Source: CAZHBA01 sp964530225 (GTDB lineage: Bacteria; Pseudomonadota; Alphaproteobacteria; UBA6615). From it: a stretch of DNA of 10,970 bases. The stretch is from contig CAZHBA010000115.1 of NCBI GenBank assembly GCA_964530225.1, positions 1-10,970 on the forward strand, given 5' to 3'. Shown here in pieces: positions 6,745 to 10,970 of the stretch. The translations under genes were made by a program, and so were the position numbers. Under the pieces are notes generated by a model. It saw nothing but the letters and a program-made list of their open reading frames with translations, was not told the origin of the DNA and made no database searches. Each line of letters starts with the position of its first letter. Within the stretch, counting starts at the first letter, position 1.

Positions 6745-7683
6745 CTAGAGGTCCATTAGTTTGAGCGCTTGCTTCAGGAGCGGACTCCTCGGAACGGCTA
6801 GCTCGGCGACGACAGAGAAATGGTGTTTAGCCGCGATGTCGAGCACATCCGCGTCGATACCTTCGCTGCGCAGATGGTCGCGGTAGGTGTCGGCCTGGCG
6901 ATGGAACTCGGCACTTTCGTCGCCGCCGACGGTGATGGTAATTGGCCCCGCCACGCTTGCGGGCAGGAATAGCGGTGATAGTGTCCGCGTTACGCCCGCG
7001 TCGAGGCCCAGCGGATCACCAATCGGTGTGTAGAGAATGGGCTCGAGGTCGAACACGCCGCTGATTGGAATGGCGCTTTTGATCAAATTGATAGGTAGAT
7101 CGCCGTCGACCAATGGCCAGTTGGTCGCCGCCATCAGGGCCGTTAAATGGCCCCCGGCGGAGTGGCCGGAGATGTGGATACGGTCGCGGTCGTATCCGTA
7201 GTCGACGGCGTGCCGCCACAGATAGGCGATGGCGGTGCGCACGCTGTCGCATAACTCGCGAAAGCCGACCGATGGACATAGCGGATAGCCAACCGTCGCT
7301 ACCGCCGCGCCCGCCGGCACCAGTTGTTCGGCGACGAAGGCGTAGGGTCTACGGTCGTTCCACTGCCAATAGCCGCCATGGATAAAGATGTGCAGAGGTG
7401 GGTTTAACGTACCGGGCAGGAATAGATCAATCTGCTGGGCGTCGCGGTCGCCATAGACGATATTTAGCTTCATCGCCATGCCCGAGGCCCACACGACCTC
7501 GCTGCGTTGCGCGAAATCGTCGGCGAAATCCTGAAAGTTTGGCACCATGCCGCGGTTGTTGTACTGGGCGTACAACGCATCGGGGTCGTAGCTCTGGTAA
7601 ACAGCTTGTGCCACCGCCGTATTGTCCTCGACCATCACCGTGTTCTTTTGCCGGTTTTCCTGCTGCTGCTGCAATAGTTTCAT
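6745..7683 (-). CDS. Alpha/beta hydrolase, kynurenine formamidase/esterase-like
   Basis: This 312-residue hydrolase has the oxyanion-hole motif IHGGYW (101-106), the nucleophile elbow GHSAGG with S175 (173-178), a probable acid at D255 in GGDES, and a C-terminal histidine H288 in KHHFSVV. HGGYW plus HSAGG is the pattern of arylformamidase (kynurenine formamidase)-like and related carboxylesterases; there are no other kynurenine genes here, so the substrate is open. No signal peptide or membrane segment is seen, so it is probably cytosolic. ATG 7683 overlaps the MFS stop as ATGA and begins with a Gln-rich stretch MKLLQQQQEN; ATG 7635 (MVEDNT) is an alternative start giving 296 residues. The open frame upstream of 7683 runs antiphase through the MFS gene and is not coding. 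It ends in TAG. Confidence 0.9.
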   Translation of the reverse strand: MKLLQQQQENRQKNTVMVEDNTAVAQAVYQSYDPDALYAQYNNRGMVPNFQDFADDFAQRSEVVWASGMAMKLNIVYGDRDAQQIDLFLPGTLNPPLHIFIHGGYWQWNDRRPYAFVAEQLVPAGAAVATVGYPLCPSVGFRELCDSVRTAIAYLWRHAVDYGYDRDRIHISGHSAGGHLTALMAATNWPLVDGDLPINLIKSAIPISGVFDLEPILYTPIGDPLGLDAGVTRTLSPLFLPASVAGPITITVGGDESAEFHRQADTYRDHLRSEGIDADVLDIAAKHHFSVVAELAVPRSPLLKQALKLMDL

Positions 7684-8885
7684 ATACCCCGCTTGGACCG
7701 CACCGCCCAGACCAGGACCAGGAACGCGGTTGTCGAGGCGAGAGTCGTCGCCGTTTGCGAAACGCCCAGGTCGAGCATGCCAATATCGTCGATATTGGCT
7801 AGCATTAACGATATCAGAAACGACCAGCCCATATGCAAAAAGCCAGTCATGGCGGATCCCGCGCCGGCAACAGCAGGTGAAACGGTGCTGATGGATTGCG
7901 CATAGCAATTGGCGAACGCCAGTCCTGTGCCAAAGTTGGAGATTAAAATGGCGGCGAGAATGGTGATCGGCGTGCTGCTGCCGGTGACGCCGAAACCGAA
8001 TTGGATCAATCCGCCACCGATGGCGATGGCGCAGCCGGTGGCAATCAGCCGGTCGAGCGCTATCTGGCGGCCGAGCCTGCCGGTGATGTAGCTGGCTGCC
8101 ATGAACGACGCTGGTACGATCATGACGTAGAAGCCGAATAGCGCGGGCGATACGCCCATTTGATCGACCATGATGATAGGTGCTGCCACGATAAAGGTCT
8201 GAAACGTGCCGCTCAGGAACGATATAGTTAGGCTGTAACCCATGAACTGCCGGTTGCGGGTGAGAGCTCCATAGTTGCGCAGCATCCCGGCGATATTGGG
8301 CGGTCGGCGCAGAGAGGGCGGCAGAGTTTCGATAAAGCGGGGAACGGCGGCGATAAACGCCGCGAGTGCGACGAGGCTGGTGGCGTAAAACGTCGCGCGC
8401 CAATCGAACCAGGACACCAGGAACCCGCCGAAGAACGGCGCGATCGACGGCCCGGCGGCCATGGCGATGCCCAGATAGGACATTGCCTGGGCGGCCGCTT
8501 TGCCCGTGCTGCCATCGCGAATGACCGCCCGCCCGACGACGATGGTCGTGCATGCGCCCATGGCCTGGAAAAACCGGCCGATCAGCAGCGTTTCGATATT
8601 TGCCGCCAGCCCGCAGACGACGCTGGCGACTACGAACAGCGCCAACCCGCCGAGGATGACGGGTCGCCGGCCAAAGGTATCCGACAACGGCCCGGCGACT
8701 AGTTGCATGATCGCAAAGGCGCCCAGATAGGCGGGAATGATGAACTGGACGGTTTCAACAGAGGTGCCGAGGTCGTTGGCGATATCGACGACCGCGGGTA
8801 GGTAGATCGTCAATGCCAGCTGGCTGGCGAACATCATCGAGAACAGGATGATGATAGACGGTGGACGGGCGGGGGTAGCGCTCAC
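7680..8885 (-). CDS. MFS transporter, Bcr/CflA-type drug exporter
   Basis: This 401-residue inner-membrane protein has about 12 hydrophobic segments. The first carries LTIYLPAVVDIANDLG, which matches the Bcr/CflA pattern, followed by the cytoplasmic loop motif GPLSDTFGRRP (65-75) and RFFQAMGACTTIVVGRAVIRD. The subfamily exports drugs and small metabolites, such as bicyclomycin, chloramphenicol or cysteine pathway compounds, driven by the proton gradient. GTG 8885 abuts the stop of the preceding panE-like gene (TAG immediately followed by GTG), and its own stop overlaps the hydrolase start (ATGA). This tight coupling suggests that it exports or imports a compound handled by those two enzymes. 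The substrate cannot be read from sequence. It ends in TGA. Confidence 0.93.
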   Translation of the reverse strand: MSATPARPPSIIILFSMMFASQLALTIYLPAVVDIANDLGTSVETVQFIIPAYLGAFAIMQLVAGPLSDTFGRRPVILGGLALFVVASVVCGLAANIETLLIGRFFQAMGACTTIVVGRAVIRDGSTGKAAAQAMSYLGIAMAAGPSIAPFFGGFLVSWFDWRATFYATSLVALAAFIAAVPRFIETLPPSLRRPPNIAGMLRNYGALTRNRQFMGYSLTISFLSGTFQTFIVAAPIIMVDQMGVSPALFGFYVMIVPASFMAASYITGRLGRQIALDRLIATGCAIAIGGGLIQFGFGVTGSSTPITILAAILISNFGTGLAFANCYAQSISTVSPAVAGAGSAMTGFLHMGWSFLISLMLANIDDIGMLDLGVSQTATTLASTTAFLVLVWAVRSKRGI

Positions 8886-9860
8886 CTAGTAAAGACCCAC
8901 GAAACGGGCCTGGGCGCGCTGCAGGGCGAGCACCGTATCGATGGTCGAAGTCGGTACGCCGGTGAGTTGTCCCAACTCGGCGACGACGCCGATCAGGGCG
9001 TCGATTTCCATCGGCCGACCTTTCTCCAGGTCCTGCAGGATCGACGGCTTAAAGTCGCCAAGCTCGGCGCCGAGGTCGACCCGGTCTTCAGCCGACATGT
9101 CCATGTGCAAGCCGATATACTTACCGAGCGCGATCGCCTCGTTCATTAGCGTGACCGCCAACGGCCGTGCGTCGGGATCGTTGGCGATGCCGGACAGGGT
9201 CAATTTGGTGAGCGCTGAAATTGGCCCCATCCCCATATTGCCGATCAACTTGAGCCAGATTTCCTGGTGGATGGCGTCGGTGACGCGGCCGGTCAGACCG
9301 GAACTGGTTATCGCTTCGCTCAGTGCGGTTGTGCGCGGTTTGGTAACGCCATCAGGCTCACCGACAATGAACAGTCCGCCCGCTGCGTGGCGGATCACCC
9401 CCGGCTCGCTAACCGAGGCACCAGCATGAACGACGCAGCCGATGATACGTTTTATCGGCAACGCCGCTGCCAACCGGCCGTCGGGGTCTATGGTATTAAG
9501 ACGGCGGCCCTTTAGCGGACCGTCGAGGTGCTCGCAAAACCACCATGGGATACCGTTTGTCGCCGTGACTACGGCGGTGTCGTCTGCGAGGAGGGGGTGC
9601 AGATTGGGAACCACCGTAGGCAGGGACGGCGTTTTTAAGGTAATGACGACATAGTCCTGTGCGCCGAAATCGGCGGGATTGTCGGAAGCGGTGACCCGAA
9701 CTAGTGTCTCGCCTCCTTCGTCGATCAGCTTGGCACCGGTGGCGCGGATTGCAGCCAGATGGTCGCCGCGTGCCAGCAGGCTTACCTCATGGCCTGCATT
9801 GGCAAGGTGGACCCCCAGGAAGCCGCCAATCGCGCCAGCGCCGACGATACAAATTTTCAC
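8886..9860 (-). CDS. panE: 2-dehydropantoate 2-reductase (ketopantoate reductase) family protein
   Basis: This 324-residue NADP-dependent reductase starts KICIVGAGAIGGFLGVHLA with the GAGAIGG nucleotide motif (7-13). It has TNGIPWW with N102, the conserved Lys/Asn pair K204 and N208 in EIWLKLIGN, and PSILQDLEKGRPMEIDAL (272-289) with E285, all characteristic of PanE/ApbA. The reference reaction is reduction of ketopantoate to pantoate for pantothenate and CoA synthesis. Many genomes carry several paralogues with other 2-keto acid substrates, and the tight linkage to an MFS exporter and an esterase suggests this may be one; the symbol marks the family. GTG 9860 has GAGGA 6 nt upstream. The stop TAG touches the GTG start of the MFS gene. 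It lies 41 nt after arsC on the same strand. Confidence 0.93.
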   Translation of the reverse strand: MKICIVGAGAIGGFLGVHLANAGHEVSLLARGDHLAAIRATGAKLIDEGGETLVRVTASDNPADFGAQDYVVITLKTPSLPTVVPNLHPLLADDTAVVTATNGIPWWFCEHLDGPLKGRRLNTIDPDGRLAAALPIKRIIGCVVHAGASVSEPGVIRHAAGGLFIVGEPDGVTKPRTTALSEAITSSGLTGRVTDAIHQEIWLKLIGNMGMGPISALTKLTLSGIANDPDARPLAVTLMNEAIALGKYIGLHMDMSAEDRVDLGAELGDFKPSILQDLEKGRPMEIDALIGVVAELGQLTGVPTSTIDTVLALQRAQARFVGLY

Positions 9861-9901
9861 GCCCGGTCCTCACCTTTGCGCCGTGACAATGTTCGCCACG
9901 A

Positions 9902-10255
9902 TTATAGAATCTCGAGAACTTGCTCTGGCGGGCGGCCAAGCCGGGCCTTGCCGCCGGTAACAACGATGGGCCGTTCGATGAGGATCGGATTGTCGACCAT
10001 CACCGCCACCAGAGTATCGTCGTCCTTATCCGTATCGATGAGCCCGAGATCCTTATAGGGGTCTTCGCCCTTGCGCATCAGGTCGCGTGGCGACATGTCA
10101 AGCATGGCTAGCAATTCTTTGAGGCGCGAGGTACTGGGTGGGGTTTTTAAGTACTCAATGATTTGTGGCTCTACTCCCCGTTCCTCCAATAACTGCAGGG
10201 TCGCCCGCGATTTACTGCACCTTGGGTTATGGTAAATAACGATATCGTCATTCAT
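9902..10255 (-). CDS. arsC: Glutaredoxin-dependent arsenate reductase, ArsC/YffB-type
   Basis: This 117-residue thioredoxin-fold protein has the active-site IYHNPRCSKSRATLQLL with catalytic C13, EYLKTPPS (34-41), DLMRKGE with R61, and IERPIVV...ARLGRPPE with R95 and R105, corresponding to the arginine triad that binds arsenate in plasmid ArsC. It would reduce arsenate to arsenite using glutathione and glutaredoxin. It is of the shorter chromosomal type (about 115-120 residues), and no arsenite pump (arsB/acr3) or ArsR-type repressor is present nearby, so a full arsenic operon is not evident. ATG 10255 has GAGGG about 7 nt upstream. It heads the minus-strand block, 41 nt before the panE-like gene. 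It ends in TAA. Confidence 0.95.
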   Translation of the reverse strand: MNDDIVIYHNPRCSKSRATLQLLEERGVEPQIIEYLKTPPSTSRLKELLAMLDMSPRDLMRKGEDPYKDLGLIDTDKDDDTLVAVMVDNPILIERPIVVTGGKARLGRPPEQVLEIL

Positions 10256-10451
10256 TATAATTCCCTCAACTTGAGACTTTTCGATGGTCCCAACCTAGGC
10301 TCAGCGCCATGTTCAGCCCGCCACAGCCGATCAAATCACATCGGAGCAGGGAACACAAAGACGCCGACCGGCCACGAATGCTGCCTGCGCAATAATATGT
10401 TAACTTTTATTGCAGATATTTTTATCCGGATCATACCTGGCTAGCAGGTAA
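10256..10451. other. Non-coding spacer between divergent arsC and the receiver pseudogene
   Basis: About 196 nt lie between the arsC start (minus strand) and the open frame of the receiver remnant (plus strand). I see no credible gene. An AT-rich block (about 10390-10432, containing AATAATATGTTAAC and TATTTTTAT) is the likeliest place for promoters in either direction, but no convincing -35/-10 pair with standard spacing stands out. A small palindrome sits at its right end. Confidence 0.5.
10434..10450. repeat. Short palindrome TACCTG-n5-CAGGTA
   Basis: A perfect 6-bp inverted repeat with a 5-nt centre (GCTAG) lies upstream of the receiver remnant and just beyond the AT-rich block. It could be an operator or a weak hairpin; nothing further supports either, and a palindrome of this size can arise by chance. 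Confidence 0.3.
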
Positions 10452-10970
10452 TGGGGTGTCGTAGCCCGAAGGCACCATCTAAAGGCAGTTAGCGTCTTGT
10501 CGAACCTACCCGTGCTGGTTGTAGATGACAAAGATTTGATCCGCGAGCTTAACCGCGGCATTCCTGAAAGTTTTAGCGCTCCCGGCGTGCGCGTATCCGT
10601 GGATGAAAACGGCACCTTTAGAGACATGCAATCGTATGCACCCAATGCCATTATTACCGATCTCAATGTGCGGCCTACCGACGGCTTGTCGTTTACCTGT
10701 TCCGCGAGGACCGGTCCCAGTAGCTAGGTTCCCGACGTGTTAATCCTGATGGTCACGGACCATAGCGAAAAGTAGCATCTAGATGAGGCCCACGACGTCG
10801 GTGTGACCGGCCTTATTGCCATGCCGGTTGTCGCCAACACTATTGCCGAAAGCCTAACATCGGCGGTCCAATAGCCCCAGGTGTTCGGGCCTGCGCAGAT
10901 TTTCGCTGGTCCCGACCGCTACCGTCGGCAATTACCAGTCGTCGAGACCGCCAAACGGCGTGCAAACGAC
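10452..10970 (+). pseudogene. Receiver-domain response regulator remnant with three in-frame TAG codons, running off the window
   Basis: One reading frame keeps CheY-like receiver similarity to the window edge. With TTG 10497 as residue 1, LVVDD gives acidic D10/D11, AIITDLNVRPTDGLSF gives the phospho-acceptor D55, VLILMVTDHSEK gives switch residue T87, then HDVGVTGLIAMPV and a tail FAGPDRYRRQ. This layout matches a single-domain receiver type, common in alphaproteobacteria as I recall it, that ends in a GPDRRR-like tail. The frame is interrupted by TAG at 10725-10727, 10773-10775 and 10872-10874, and the conserved KP lysine is replaced by methionine (M109). TAG ends several normal genes here, so recoding is unlikely and decay is the better reading. 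The frame is open back to 10452 (stop at 10449-10451), so the original start is uncertain. A truncated 76-residue product from 10497-10727 is conceivable. Confidence 0.75.

Noticed and set aside
6224..6748. 174-codon plus-strand open frame
   Set aside because: It is antisense to the glycosyltransferase gene, whose motifs are clear; the antisense translation has no recognisable domain.
7684..8553. Long N-terminal extension of the hydrolase reading frame (total 602 codons)
   Set aside because: This part runs in a different frame of the same strand through the well-supported MFS transporter and reads as Arg/His-rich sequence with no family similarity. The hydrolase starts at ATG 7683.
8941..9429. 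162-codon plus-strand open frame
   Set aside because: It is antisense to the panE-like gene, with low-complexity Ser/Pro-rich translation.
10400..10666. 88-codon minus-strand open frame
   Set aside because: It is antisense to the receiver remnant and has no domain similarity or supporting start.
10725..10874. Amber recoding (TAG read as an amino acid) in the receiver gene
   Set aside because: TAG serves as the normal stop of at least four intact genes in this window, and the KP lysine is also lost, so pseudogene decay is the simpler explanation. It is kept as a finding only because all three stops are TAG.

Overview
The window looks like chromosomal DNA of a fairly GC-rich proteobacterium, most likely an alphaproteobacterium. 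This rests on three things: overall composition with frequent GTG starts, a response-regulator remnant of a type I associate with alphaproteobacteria, and an intergenic hairpin built on the CTTCGACAAGCTCAGGA core that is widely dispersed in such genomes. No species can be named from the sequence alone. I found no rRNA, tRNA, CRISPR array, transposase or integrase.

Layout. On the + strand, positions 1-1903 hold the C-terminal two thirds of a hydantoinase B/oxoprolinase subunit (left edge cut by the window), followed by a FabG-like short-chain dehydrogenase with a very strong ribosome binding site. This pair ends at a 24-bp imperfect hairpin (about 1930-2002), which separates it from a convergent minus-strand block.

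From 10255 down to 2033 everything is on the minus strand and tightly packed. In transcription order the genes are: glutaredoxin-type arsenate reductase (arsC); ketopantoate reductase family protein (panE-like); Bcr/CflA-type MFS exporter; alpha/beta hydrolase of the kynurenine-formamidase/esterase type; family 2 glycosyltransferase; CDP-glucose 4,6-dehydratase (rfbG); an unrecognised 42-residue ORF; RmlC-type sugar 3,5-epimerase; extended SDR sugar reductase/epimerase; and a polytopic protein of the lysylphosphatidylglycerol synthase TM/flippase-like family. Several junctions are stop/start overlaps (ATGA or GTGA), so at least panE to hydrolase and glycosyltransferase to SDR are probably translationally coupled.

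How the genes work together. The second half of the block reads as a surface-polysaccharide cassette. RfbG would make CDP-4-keto-6-deoxyglucose, the RmlC-like enzyme would epimerise it, the SDR would reduce the 4-keto group, and the glycosyltransferase would place the sugar. The flippase-like protein may be accessory. The cytidylyltransferase (RfbF) that makes CDP-glucose and the C3-deoxygenation enzymes (RfbH and its reductase) are not in the window, so the product may be a CDP-linked 6-deoxyhexose rather than a 3,6-dideoxyhexose. That is inference. The first half (panE-like, MFS, hydrolase) looks like a small-molecule metabolism and export set with no obvious link to the sugar genes.

The right end (about 10452-10970, + strand) carries a decayed receiver-domain response regulator. 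One reading frame keeps the family similarity to the window edge but is broken by three in-frame TAG codons and has lost the conserved KP lysine.

The observations most worth checking are the coupled 42-residue ORF (4576-4704), the CDP-sugar cassette with an epimerase but no deoxygenation enzymes, and the three-amber receiver gene.
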